This document shows positions 27,110 to 39,202 of a DNA stretch of 64,000 bases, one piece after another (position 1 is the stretch's first letter; every line of letters starts with the position of its first letter). The notes under the pieces are model-generated. The model worked only from the letters and a program-made list of their open reading frames with translations, was not told where the DNA came from and did not search any database. The position numbers were made by a program, and so were the translations under genes. The DNA comes from Ramazzottius varieornatus (lineage: Eukaryota > Tardigrada > Eutardigrada > Parachela > Ramazzottiidae): contig BDGG01000004.1 of the NCBI GenBank assembly GCA_001949185.1, positions 1,172,278-1,236,277 of the forward strand, in the 5' to 3' direction.

Positions 27110-30100
27110 TCAGCCCCCTTGCGAGACTGTCTGGTCCGGTAGGATATCATCGTCTACAGCCAGGTGTGGAGGAGGTTCCAGTACTACCACACGACCCTCG
27201 GAAAGACTGAGAAAAGACTCGACATCCGACGTGACTGTCGGGAGTACCAGCGTACTCCCAGCCCGACTCGCCCGCCAGTTTGCGATAGCTTCAACGTCTT
27301 TGTTCAGCGACAACGGACCTTTCTCCCCTTTCTCTTTCTTCACGTAGCTCTGGCACTCTTTGTCATAGTACAATGGTACTATACCCAGCTCGCCGTCGAA
27401 ACGGTTTTTTGCTACTTGGATGTACCGTTTGCCTTGCAGCAGCCCCGATTTACCTTTGTTGTTCTGCAGAATCAAGATGTTGTCGGCTTCTTGGCTGGCT
27501 TTCGCACCACCGTAGATGGACTGTATACTCAACTCCACGTTATCCAGTTCCTAACAAAGGAACCTTTTATGCCTGAAGGACCACAATTATTACAAGCCGA
27601 ATGAATCAAGCATAAGCCTGACACATCATACACCTGCGTACACTCCCATCATGAGAGTTGGATGTCTCTCTGTACGTAGGCACATGATCGGATAGTTGAC
27701 CTTGTCCACCGGCGTTCGAACAAGGTTCTGAAAGCGTTTTAACCCGTGCGTAAAAAAACATAGTACCTTTCGTGGATGGACAACGAGGCTTATGTGGCAG
27801 TCGTACGCGGTGGCGAAGCGACGAAAGCCTTCGATGATCTGGTCCTGTCGTAATATCTTGTCGTACAGCCCTTTGAAGTTGCCGGCTCCCATCATGAATT
27901 GTAGATTGTCAACCACGATGTGCTCTATATCGTGAACGTATACGGCATGCTGCATAGCCTAGAAACAAAGATCACAGTCATATCCCTGTTTTCCGCGAAA
28001 GAAAACAACTTCTACTACGGGTTACGGTGCTTACATCTAACACGTTTTCCATGCTTTCTTGACCATGAAAAGCCATAAAGTACATGGAGAGCTGCTCGAA
28101 CCGGTCTGCCCAATAATCGAATTCGCTCACATATCGCTGCATTGACTTTCTGAAACATAAACAAGCTAACCACCTCTCCGACTTTCGGCTTCGAAAAAGG
28201 ATAATACGATACGCACCTGCTGAACTGATTCAGCATTGTCTTGACTAAGCGAGAGTTCCGTATTTCAAAACTTCCCCACAACGTCCGTACCTGCAAGGAT
28301 TCATAAAGGGTCCGGACCCACTGCCAAATACGCATAAAAGGACAGTGAAGTTAACTTACGCCTTGCACGCAGAGATCGAGCGAATACTCGCTCAGAAATG
28401 TTGTTTTTCCACAGCCCGTTGGTCCAGTTAGGATGGTAAGTTCGCCTCGCCTGTGGCCTTTCACTATACGATTGAGCATGGGAAACCTTTTCCACTACAA
28501 TATAAAATTCAAAAACTATTCAGTAACGTATTATCTTCAAACACACCTGGCTCGCCCCTGACCTACCCGTAGCCCGGTCGATTCTTCAACACTGGACAGC
28601 TCATTCAGGACCTCTTGCCGGAAGCTGCCGAACTGAATGACAGCTTTGTGCGTGACAGGTCTTGCACCGTCCAGGATAGTCTTGAGGTTCTTGCCTTTCT
28701 GGTAAGCCGGCAAAGCTCGAAGCTGGACAATTTCCGGTCTATAATGACAGAAAAACTACTTACTGCACAAGGTAAACCACGGAACATCTATTCAGTCATC
28801 TAAAGCATAACTCTGAGTTCGGATAATTCTCTACGAAACTTACGATATTAGAAAGCATCGCACTTCCACTAGCTTCCTTGTAAAAAGCTTCGCTGCTTGC
28901 CATGCCCGATTTCCGCCACCACTTAGCCATAGTACAATTTTGTCAAATTGCTCCAGAAGTGGTAAAGTCTAGGAGGACAGCCTCATGGTAATCCGAATAG
29001 CCTGCGCAAGCACGAGTGTGCCAGATCCAGTGTACCTCGACTGGAAGAACGGAGATTCCTTTCGGCAGAGCTACAACGGGCCTTCCGGTCTGCTGGTGGA
29101 GGATCATTGCATCAAACTCGTTCGAGGTGATAACCAGCTCTGACGCGTCATCCGGTACCAGGTTCCAGCCGAACAAGCCCAGAATCCCACCTTCCCTGAA
29201 AATAGAAGGTACCTCACTTCACCACCCGTGCAGATTAATTCTTTTTACGAGGAACCTTACCGAGGAGAGATCTGCTCGGTGATTGTCAGTTCGTCATGCA
29301 TCTGCCTCACAATCGTCCGCTTGAAGCCACATGCCTGCCTCTTCTCCAAATGTTGTCTTGGAAAGTACAGATCCTCCTTGTTGGGATACACTCGAACTCC
29401 AAATGACTCCAAAGTTTTCTGCGTGATACCCTATAAGGAAACAAACTCTGGTTCATATAGGTACGTGACTAGGTGTATTACGAGAGAGATTCAGTCATTA
29501 CCTGCATTTGATACAGGGCCACCAGCGATAAAAATTCATCGTCCGTTAAGGACAGAAGGGAATTAGTTTTCTGTCGTTCTTCTTCGGCGGCGAGACATGA
29601 TAGTTTGTAGTCCCGTTGAACGGGATCAATAGTAGTGGCTTCTCTGTAACAGAATGTTACCTCATTATGTTGGACCTAAACTACTTAACACTTATTACCA
29701 TGATCGTATCTGAGACAAATACGTTTCATCCAGACGCCACATACTTGACAAGATCTTCACCGGCAGATGTATTAGCAGCAGTGAAAGCATCCACATGCTT
29801 TTGAAACTGTTGCCATTTGCCCGACCACGCGCATGTCGTACACTGGAAGCCGCCGCTGGTCGTGTTGATCAAGATGTTCGCTCCCTCCGACCTGACATCC
29901 TTACAGTCCGGTCGGCACTGCTTACAGCGAACCGAGTAACAGGTGTAACCGGGCTTGTAGACAATATTTTGTAGGCTAAGAAAGTTGCGGATAGCTGACG
30001 ATGAGACGGATAGACTGTCATGTAGTTCATCGCTGATATCACGGTAGTACGTCCGTCTGCCGTCCGGCATCCGCGGTAGCGGGTTCAGCAGAGGTACCGG

Positions 30101-30187
30101 ATATGCAGATAACTGTAGATTCTGGGGATGATAAAGATATTTCATGGAGACTTTGGTCACACTCTTCGCCGACAGGATACTCTTCAT
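27110..30187 (-). CDS. TWNK: Twinkle, mitochondrial replicative DNA helicase
   Basis: Eleven exons: 30187-29745 (first ATG in frame), 29643-29502, 29430-29261, 29195-29036, 28968-28844, 28738-28567, 28494-28360, 28290-28217, 28149-28035, 27958-27767, 27550-27110, giving about 722 residues (human 684). The RecA-like helicase core is unmistakable: [18 protein letters not shown] (Walker A), [26 protein letters not shown] (Walker B), [10 protein letters not shown] and [17 protein letters not shown]. It matches human Twinkle through to [13 protein letters not shown]. The enzyme unwinds mtDNA as a hexamer. The N-terminal primase-like half keeps a CKQC...CTTC arrangement that human Twinkle lacks. 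The frame stays open upstream to an acceptor near 30330, so one more 5' exon with the targeting sequence is likely. The C-terminus has a Val/Pro-rich extension. It is divergently arranged with POLR1A. Confidence 0.93.
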
Positions 30188-30733
30188 TCCGTCCAACAGG
30201 TGATGAACTGCCTCATCACCGTCATGGAATGAACAAGTTATTTCAGTCGATGCTCCTTTCGATGGCGCTTCCGGCTCTAACGCTCTTCGACTCTTCTGCT
30301 CCAGTCGTTCGCGACCTGGAAATCAGAAGACACAAGTTTGAGTCCCAGGGAAGGAGACAAGACACAGCAAACATCACGGTAAGTTAGTTAACTTTGTCTT
30401 TCTGGCAAATTTTGGCGAATGGAAAAACCATGCAAATCAACCAAGTTTCCAAACAGATGATACGTCACTATCTGCGGAGAGGTTCCACTTGATTAGAGCT
30501 GCTCTTGATTAATAGCACGAAACCGTAATTAGCGTTCGACAAGCTGATTGATTGTTGAGCATCGGTTAAACTTAAAGTCTCAAGTCTTCAGTGCGTCACA
30601 ACATAAAATATAAAGTTTGCGATTACAGACCGTAAGGAAAACTTTTAAGTTAGAAGCATTCCCGTTCTTTCCGGAGAAAGTTGAGAACTCCACCCGTTCT
30701 TGCGTCTGGATCTGTAACCTGAAGAAGATCAAC
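30188..30733. promoter_or_regulatory. Putative bidirectional promoter region, Twinkle / POLR1A
   Basis: The first confident Twinkle codons and the POLR1A ATG are about 550 bp apart, head to head. The interval also contains the probable start of the Twinkle frame up to 30330. No TATA box was recognised. It is inferred from gene orientation only. Confidence 0.4.
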
Positions 30734-33700
30734 ATGGACTGGTCAAAGAAGCGTCAGACGCCGACACATCGGATCAAAGGGATCGAGTTTGGCGTCTACA
30801 GCACCGAGGAGATCCGCAGCCTGAGTATGGTCCAGGTGTCCAGTCCATCGACCATCGACTTGCTTCAGCGCAAAGTTATAAATGGACCGCATGATCCCAA
30901 ACTAGGTGAGATTCGTCTGAACTTCCGCGACGACACATGGAGCATTAGTTGATAGAATGTATTTTGTAGGTGCTTTCGACCGCGGCGAATTGTGTCCGGT
31001 GTGCTATCAGTCTTCACGGTCGTGTCCTGGCCACATGGGCCACATCGAGTTTCCGGTTCCCATATTCAACCCGATCTTGTTTCGGACACTCATCAGAGTA
31101 CGTTGAACATCCCAGCATGCACTTATGATATGGTTCACCGATGATTCGGTCTTTATAGATATTACGCGGAAGCTGCGTAAAATGCAAGTTGCTTATATGT
31201 GAGCCGGCTTCTGCCGCCGTCTTCCTGCATCAGATGGAAGCTCTGGACATGGGCCGTCCTGACATTGCTTACAACTTACCGGAACATGCTCACCATTATT
31301 TGGTCGAGAACCAAGGCGCACAGCTGGACGATCTGGAGGATCATCTGAACGAAGTGTTCACTGAGATGACAGCTCGAGGTACTTTACAAGATCGATTGCG
31401 CAACTCTTTTGTTATCATTTGAAACTACGTACATACACCGAATTCGTCAATTTTGGCAGATCCGACAACACCTGACAGAGGAGAACACAGTGAGAAGCTG
31501 AACCTGCTAGAGGAAAAGCACAAACTCCTGTCTGACTTCATGCGCCATAAATGGAAGAGTAATCGAACATGTCTGGTATGTAAGGATAGAAACTGGAAAC
31601 TAAAAGATTACTACGGCAGTAAGATTACTTACACCATTGCCGAACCCACCAAGTCGAACAAGAAGTCGGGGAAGAAGCCTGCGAAGAAGTCCACAGCGTC
31701 TGGCAGCAAACCAGTTACCCGGGCATCAGGAAAGAAACCTGCTGTCGCCAGTCCCGCAACAGGTGGAGTGACGAACGCGGAACCGGAAGTGGCAGTTGAC
31801 TCAGCGAAACCACCGAACAGGTACGTCGAAGCTCAGCAGCGTGTTTGGCAAATAGATCAACAGACGCTCGTTTTGGTTTTTGCAGCAACGCGGACGGCGA
31901 TAATGACGAGGAAGCGGAAAAAGCGAAGGCGGAAGATGAAGCTCCGGAAGACTCCTCTGCAGTGGTATGTACTGTGTATAATGCCGATAGAAAATACAGG
32001 TTGTATTGCATTCTGGTCAAGACTCATCGAATCAAGAGCGAACCAGTTGCTAGTATCGGTTTCTGCAGAAACCGTTGTCTTCGATCGAAGCTAGAGAATA
32101 TCTTCGGGAAGTTTGGGACAAGAACTCAGCTTTACTACGGCGGCTCTTCCCGATGTTCGACATGAAAGAAGCTCAGTATCCCACCGATGTACTGTTTATG
32201 GAACTGATGTTCATCTCACCTTCCAGATTTCGCCCGGTAAAACTTCGGGCAAAAGTCCGCCAGTTTCTTTTTGTTATTTCAATTGCAAAGTAATCTTTTC
32301 TCTTTCTCTTCCAGCAACGTTTCGTCAATGAGGAAAAATATTCGCATGTTCAGACCAAGAACATCGAGCGTATTGTTACCATGTGCCAGAATATCAAAAT
32401 TCTGAAGAAGATCATTAGAGAAGGCGCGGATGCCAGCCGTATTTCTGGAATTGTAAATTTTCTTGAGTTGCCTTTATGTTTCAGTCTAAGGGTAATTTTT
32501 ATTGATCATGGTTTTTCGTTGTAGTTATTACTAGAGAAGATTCCCGGCAAAACACTGGAAGCGAAGCTCCAGGAAGCTTCGACGCAGTTGCAGACCTTCG
32601 TTAATTCTATCTTCGATGGTGAAACTGACCGCTATAACCCTGAATACAAGAACGGTGTCAAACAGGTAATTCTCAGTAACTCTTGTGAAAGCAGTTCTGC
32701 CAATACTGTAAGCGCTGATTCACTCCTTCTTTTTTCTCGTTACAGATCATGGAGAAGAAAGAAGGACTGTTTCGAATGCATATGATGGGCAAACGTGTCA
32801 ATTATTCGGCTCGTTCCGTAATCTCTCCAGACCCGTACATCAACTTGAACGAGATTGGTGTACCGATGGTTTTCGCCACCAAGCTAACCTACCCCGTCTT
32901 CGTCACGCCGAACAACCTGCTGACCATGCAAAAGATGGTCATGAACGGTCCCGACATCTACCCAGGGTACCCACTACGTAATTTTGGTTCTCCTCGAATT
33001 TTTCGTCAGATGGTAGAAATTGTTACGCGAATGGTACAGAAGTGATACTCAGTGATCATGTTACAGAGCGGTGATGGTTGAGAACGAAGACGGAACGATG
33101 ATCAGGTTGACCAGTAACGAGAAACAGCGAGCTACGGTAGCAAAGTCCTTGGCTATTGACGGATCCCAGCGCGGTGGTTTGGCTTCCGGTGGAGGCAAGA
33201 AGGTCTACCGGCACTTGCTCAACGGCGATATCATGTTGCTGAATCGCCAGCCGACATTGCATAAAACCAGTATTATGGCTCATAAGGTTTTGATTTTCTT
33301 ACTTTTGTTGTTTTCTGTCGAAGAGGACAAAGGACAGGTTAATTCTCACATAGGCTCGCATCCTGCCTTCGGAGAAGACACTACGGTTGCACTACGCCAA
33401 CTGCAAGTCTTACAATGCTGACTTTGACGGTGATGAAATGAATGCTCATTTGCCGCAAGATGAAGTGGCCAGGTCAGAAGCGTACAATATCGGTAAGTTG
33501 TGGATAGAACTTATAAAAGGCTGAACGGGACAGTTGGAAACGTGTTTCTCGTGCGCAGTAAATGCCAGTTACCAGTATCTGGTGCCAAAAGACGGTACAC
33601 CGCTCAGTGGGCTGATTCAGGATCATATTGTCGCCGGGGTTCATCTAACCATACGAGGAAGGTTTTTCGAGAAGAAAGACTACGAACAGCTGGTTTACTC

Positions 33701-36700
33701 CGCTCTGGGAGACATCCACTTGGACCATCCGATCCGCTTCTTGGCTGCATCGATCCTTAAACCAGCCCGAATGTGGTCTGGGAAGCAGGTATGTGCGCAA
33801 TATTTGACAGAACTTTTACTCTTATGGCGAACCGCAGTAAGTTAGGCTATGTTGATTTCTAGATCGTCTCCACGATTGTGATCAACTTGATACCAGAAGG
33901 CTTCACCCCGTTCAGCTTGCGCACTGGCAGTAAGGTTCCGTTGAAGGTAAAGCTCAACTAGTGCAAAGGATGCGAAGGGTGTGAACCTGCGAATCATATC
34001 TAGTGATTTTTAGAGTTGGAGTAACCATCGTCATCGAAAATCGGACAGGCGGTCGCGTTATGTGAGAGTGTCACCGAATGATGAGAAGGACATGACAGAG
34101 AGTGATGTCATCTTCCGGAGAGGGGAACTTCTGTGCGGGGTCCTGGACAAGGCTCAGTATGGTCCATCATCTTACGGACTCGTACACGCTTGTTACGAGG
34201 TGGAGTTTAACGACACCGACATGAGTAAATCTTTACGTTTGTTGAAGGAATGTAATAAGTTGAGCTTTTTCGCAGTTGTATGGAGGAGATATTTCCGCCC
34301 TTTTGCTCAGCGCACTGGCGCGCCTCTTCACATACTTTTTACAGCTGAATGGGTTCACGTTGGGTGTCGAAGATGTCTTGGTTCTTCCCAAGGTTAGTGG
34401 AACTCTCTCGATTTTCTCCGAATTGTGGTGATAGTTTTTCGAGAGTGTGATAAGCCAGCCATTTCTCCTAGGCTGATGCCACAAGGAGGAAGATCATCGC
34501 TTCCGTGGAAGACTGCGGAGCCGACGTGGCGGTCAGTGCTTTCAACTTGGATGGCGACACGGTAACAACGGAAATGATTAAAGACCGCATCGAGAAGGCA
34601 CATCGCGCCGCTGACCAGACGGACATGAAAGTACTGGATGGAATGACCAAACAGAAAGTGGACGAATTCAACAGCGAAATAACGAGGTGGGCTTTCACTA
34701 CCATCTTGCTAAGACCAATGACTGTCATTCTGTCTTTCATCGAGTAGGGTTTGCATGCCGAATGGTCTCGTCAAAGGATTCCCGGAAAACCATCTGCAAA
34801 CCATGGTTCTGTCCGGAGCGAAAGGAGCCACAGTAAGACTTTTCTTGAACTTCTCACACTGTAGTGGACCCAAAATGTTGAGTCTTCTTTCACTATACCG
34901 AAGTGCAAAGAAGAATAAACTTTTGGAAAAGTATACTTTCTGGGGGGTATTTTTTATTTCTCATTTTTTTGAGGAAGCAGTCTCAACGTCTGGAAAAACA
35001 TTGTTATTGTTCCAGGTCAACTGTATACAGATGTCCTGTCTGCTAGGACAGATTGAGCTGGAAGGTGCGCGACCTCCTCTCATGTTGAGTGGCCGAACCT
35101 TACCATCCTTCGTGGCATACGAAGCTACGCCGCGGTCTGGTGGTTTCGTTGTCCAGCGGTTCGCCACTGGCCTGCGACCACAGGAATATTTCTTCCATTG
35201 CATGGCCGGAAGAGAGGTGAGAAGTACTCTGTTGTTCGTTTCGACATAATGATCAACAGCGTGGTTGCTGACAGGGTCTGATCGATACAGCCGTCAAGAC
35301 CAGTCGTAGCGGATACTTGCAACGTTGCATCATGAAACATCTGGAAGGTGTCATGGTGAATTACGACCTGACGGTCCGTGATAGTGATGCTGCCATTGTT
35401 CAAGTAAGCACTCATTTCATACTCTCAATTGAAATTACTTTCGAACAAGGAAATTTGGAGATGGAAATCCGTTTTTCTAGTTCTTGTACGGTGAGGACGG
35501 GTTGGACATTGGTCGCCTTCCATTCTACTCGGAAAAGCAGCTGCCTTTCTTGATGGTTAACACGAACGAAGCCATGGAAAAGGAGATGGCCCTCCTGAAG
35601 GATGCCATTGGCGATAACGCGGCTTTCGGACACGACCAGAAGGTAAATAAACGTCTGCATATACTTCATCGAACCTCAAAAAAGCGTCTTGTTGTTCTGA
35701 AGGTGTCTTTGTGGAAGAAGAAGATGACGAAAGAAGCCTCCAAGAAAGAAAGGGGTTTGGGAAACACCTTGCAAGAGTTCGGTCGAAAGAACAAGTCTAC
35801 AGTCAGTGACGATAAGGATTTCAGCCCTCGAGTTGATGACGGGTAAGGATGGTTGAAAGTCTTTTCCTTGGCTGGAACCCAAATTGTCGGGCTTTTTTGT
35901 AAATTTTATGATACAACTGAAGAATAAATTTTTGGAAAATAGTTTTCTTGGGCGTATTCTATACTGCAATTTTCCCCGTTGTGACAATCGGTTGGTGTCC
36001 GGAATTACAGCGTGGAAATCGTATTGAAGTTTACTCTAAGAAGTTTTCGTAATGACCATCCCTCGTATTCAAGCTGTTTTTTGTGCCGATTTTTAGGCCC
36101 CTTGCCAAGCGAAGTAAAATTGTTGATCCAACCATCGCGGTATATCGTCCAGACCGGCATCTGGGAGCCCTGTCGGAAAAGATGGGCCAAGTGATGGAGA
36201 AGTACCTGGCTGATCCACCACTAGCCGCCATCAGACAGTCCTCCCTGTTCCATGCAGGCCGAAGTCCGCCAGAGATCGTCCGCGATCTGATCAGCTTCAA
36301 GTACGTCGAATCGTTGGCCCAGCCTGGTGAGGCAGTGGGCGCTCTGGCCGCCCAGTCCATCGGCGAACCTTCCACACAGATGACGCTCAACACCTTCCAC
36401 TTCGCCGGGCGTGGTGAAATGAACGTGACGCTGGGTATTCCGCGTCTTCGTGAGATTCTAATGACGGCGAGTAAAACCATCAAGACACCGACCATGGAGG
36501 TGCCGGTGAAGCTTGGTCAGGAACAGGAAGCGGAGAACCTGAGAGTGAGACTCAACAGAGTCGTGCTGGGACAAGTCATTGAGTATTTGGACATCACGAC
36601 AAACATGGAAGTCCAAGATGATGGGCAGTACGTTACTATACTCTTCTCTACGTTTCACAAGTTTCAACCACTAATTCCTATGCTTTTCTACAGGCCGGTT

Positions 36701-38578
36701 TCCGTGCTCGAGCTCTTCATCAAGCTACTTCCGGCCGCAGAGATTGCTTCCATGACGTGCTTGACTAGTTCCGGTATTCTGCAAACGTTCGAGAAAGTCG
36801 TGGTCAGAAGGCTGCTGGAAACCGTGAAAGTCAAAGTTTCCCTAAAGCAGCTGGTGAAGTAAGTACCGGCAAAGGTCAGCGATTCCGACAACAAGTCGGG
36901 CTCGTTTATCATGCACCTATATACATGTTCCTGTACGGGTGATCGTATATGTGTATGCAGGTTCATGAAATATGGGCATATCTTATTCTCGACTGATTCT
37001 TGGTCGCCTTTTGTAAAAGTGAACTAGTTAACGAGATTGATTCTCCTCTGTAGAAGTGGGAAAGACGACATGGTGGATCCCGATGTCGAAGCTATCGAAG
37101 ATAATGGTCAACGTGGTCGTGACGACGATGAGGACGGGGCGGATGGCGGTGGCACGATGAATCGCCGAGGTGGAGGCAAGTCTGGACAAGGCCAGGAGGC
37201 GGTCGATGACGATAACGAGTCGGTGAATTCGGACGACGAAGCCGGCGACCCAGATGCAGCGAAGGCGCAACTAGCAGCCGATGGTGGCCAGTATATGGGT
37301 GACAAGGAAGACAGCCGTCTGCTGGAAGAGTGGGACCACGAACCGGAAGAAGGCGATGAGATGCCAGACGAGGACAAAGGTAAGAGTTTTCAGTGTCTTA
37401 TAAAGTCCCTGAATCAGATCCACTTTGTATCATTTTGTTGGTAAAAGGCTGAAGTGAGTTTTTGTGCGTTCCAGAAAATTCTGTCATGAGTGAAAAAGGC
37501 CAGGAAGACGGCTTGACTGTAGACCCGAACAAGACCAAAACAAAGCCGAGGAAGTCCGTTAAGATGAATGAGATGCGCAGAGAGGTAATATGTTTTTCTA
37601 ACTTCAGAATATTCCGGCCAAAATTGAAATGATGAGTGTAAAATAATTTTTTGAATTGTGATTTTCTTCTGGGAAGTATGTGACGAACGTGGATCCGTGG
37701 ATACGGGACTACAGCTACGACGCTGTTCACGACAACTGGTGTCGCTTGACTCTGGCCATCCCCCTTGCCAGTGCTGTCATCGATGCACAAAGCATGATCG
37801 AAGCTGAGCTACGCAAGAGCGTCTTCCACGCAGCACCCAGCATTCGACAAGGTTTCCTGAACCGCGAGAAGGATCGTTTGATATTACGGACGGAAGGTGT
37901 CAACTTCGAACACCTGCTGCGCTACCACCACATCCTGGAAGTCAAACAGCTCTTCTCCAATGACATTCAAGCTGTCGCCCAGCGGTTTGGCATCGAAGCG
38001 GCCCAGAAAACCATCATCCGGGTACGTGTTGAGCTGATACGAACGATGAACAAAACTGAGAGGCGGAAATGAATGGACTCAAATCGTTATCTCGAGTGAC
38101 GCACGTTTTCATTGTTATTGACCGGGAGTGGGCGCCAGTCGGAAAACGATCTGGTTTGGATCCTTGCCCGCGTCTTAGTTTTACATAATATTATATGAAT
38201 GTTGTTTTCTTATTCCTCAGGAGTGTAATAGCGTCTTCGGGGCCTACGGTATCGATGTAAACTACCGCCATCTGTCGCTGATTGCCGACTACATGACGGC
38301 AACCGGCTCGGTCAGGGCGTTTAACCGAATGGCCATGAACAATAACAGCTCGCCGTTCCAAAAGATGAGTTTCGAGACATCGATGAACTTCTACAAGGAT
38401 GCCGTCCTGAGCGGTAAGTGTCAGTCTTCTGACGGTTGACGGGTTGTGGTAGACTGAGCCGATGAATTTCATAGGTGCGAGTGATACGATAAAAAGTCCT
38501 TCGGCTCGTCTCGTGGTGGGAGAGCGTATCGGTGTCGGGACTGGCTTGTTTTCTCTACGCCAGAAAGCTACCTTCTAA
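30734..38578 (+). CDS. POLR1A: RNA polymerase I largest subunit
   Basis: Twenty-eight exons give 1,769 residues (human 1,720): 30734-30905, 30970-31097, 31159-31378, 31460-31820, 31886-31964, 32069-32236, 32315-32452, 32525-32665, 32746-32966, 33067-33286, 33354-33492, 33559-33788, 33863-33946, 34014-34199, 34276-34392, 34472-34686, 34748-34832, 35016-35216, 35275-35403, 35481-35642, 35703-35842, 36097-36627, 36694-36858, 37054-37379, 37475-37584, 37677-38021, 38221-38413, 38475-38578. The clamp zinc site is CPVC...CPGHMGH (from residue 66). The catalytic Mg loop NADFDGD is at about 637-643. The funnel, bridge-helix and trigger-loop region includes [19 protein letters not shown] near 1270. 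The end [17 protein letters not shown] matches the Pol I subunit, not RPB1: there is no heptad CTD. It transcribes pre-rRNA in the nucleolus. Oddities are a Lys/Ala/Ser-rich insert after the second zinc site (exon 4) and an acidic Gly-rich exon (37054-37379), in the place where human RPA1 has its acidic loop. Two acceptors (before 35703 and 37677) are AAG. Confidence 0.95.
38062..38173. mobile_element. Palindromic GTGGCGCAC element, copy 2 (POLR1A intron 26)
   Basis: This is a diverged copy. GAGTGACGCACG and GGGCGCCAGTC flank ATTGTTATTG, with AATCGTTATC to the left, ACGATCTGG to the right, and an outer end GCCCGCGTC. It lies wholly within the intron. Confidence 0.55.
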
Positions 38579-39202
38579 TTCTGGTACTCGTGTGCCTTCT
38601 TTGTAGAATCCAACTTCCCTGTGATCATAAAAGTTTAATCTAATTAATTGTGAAATTCTCTGGTGGAGACCTCGCGCTGTTTCTGCACTCTTGCTGTTGC
38701 TCCGTTGGATCACTTGGTCCTGATGTTGTTACAGAGAAATTTCCAAGGACTATCGATTTATCGATTTGAGACCGTACCTGTGAGAGGCTAGCGTCAGTGA
38801 AATTAACTTTGATTATTTTTCCGTACGTTGGATAAACAGTTGCTCCACTCCTTGCTGCGTATGTTTGCCAGGAGCTCAGCAGGGGAAGAAAGGGTCCTTC
38901 GGTACACAGTGTACATTCCGTTCGGTTGCGGGCCTTGATCGTACTTTAATCGACCGCGCGAGTCAGGAAGGCCATACTGTAGACATTTGAATCTCTCTAT
39001 GAGGGATGTAAGGCCTTTACCTGCGACATCCAGGAGCGAAATGCGAAGTGGTTTTTGATGTACATAGTTTTGAAAATTCTGTAATCGGGATTCGGAAACT
39101 GACAGTTCTATTGTGCATCGTTTATTTACAACAGCCACCACTGTGGTTTCAGGGAACAGTTCGATCGTCTAGATTTGAGGTAGAGAAAGAACCGCAATTA
39201 CG
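38579..39202. other. Spacer between POLR1A and the CNG channel gene
   Basis: Tandem plus-strand genes are separated by 624 bp. It is expected to hold the POLR1A 3' UTR and CNG promoter. No other feature is recognised. Confidence 0.45.
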
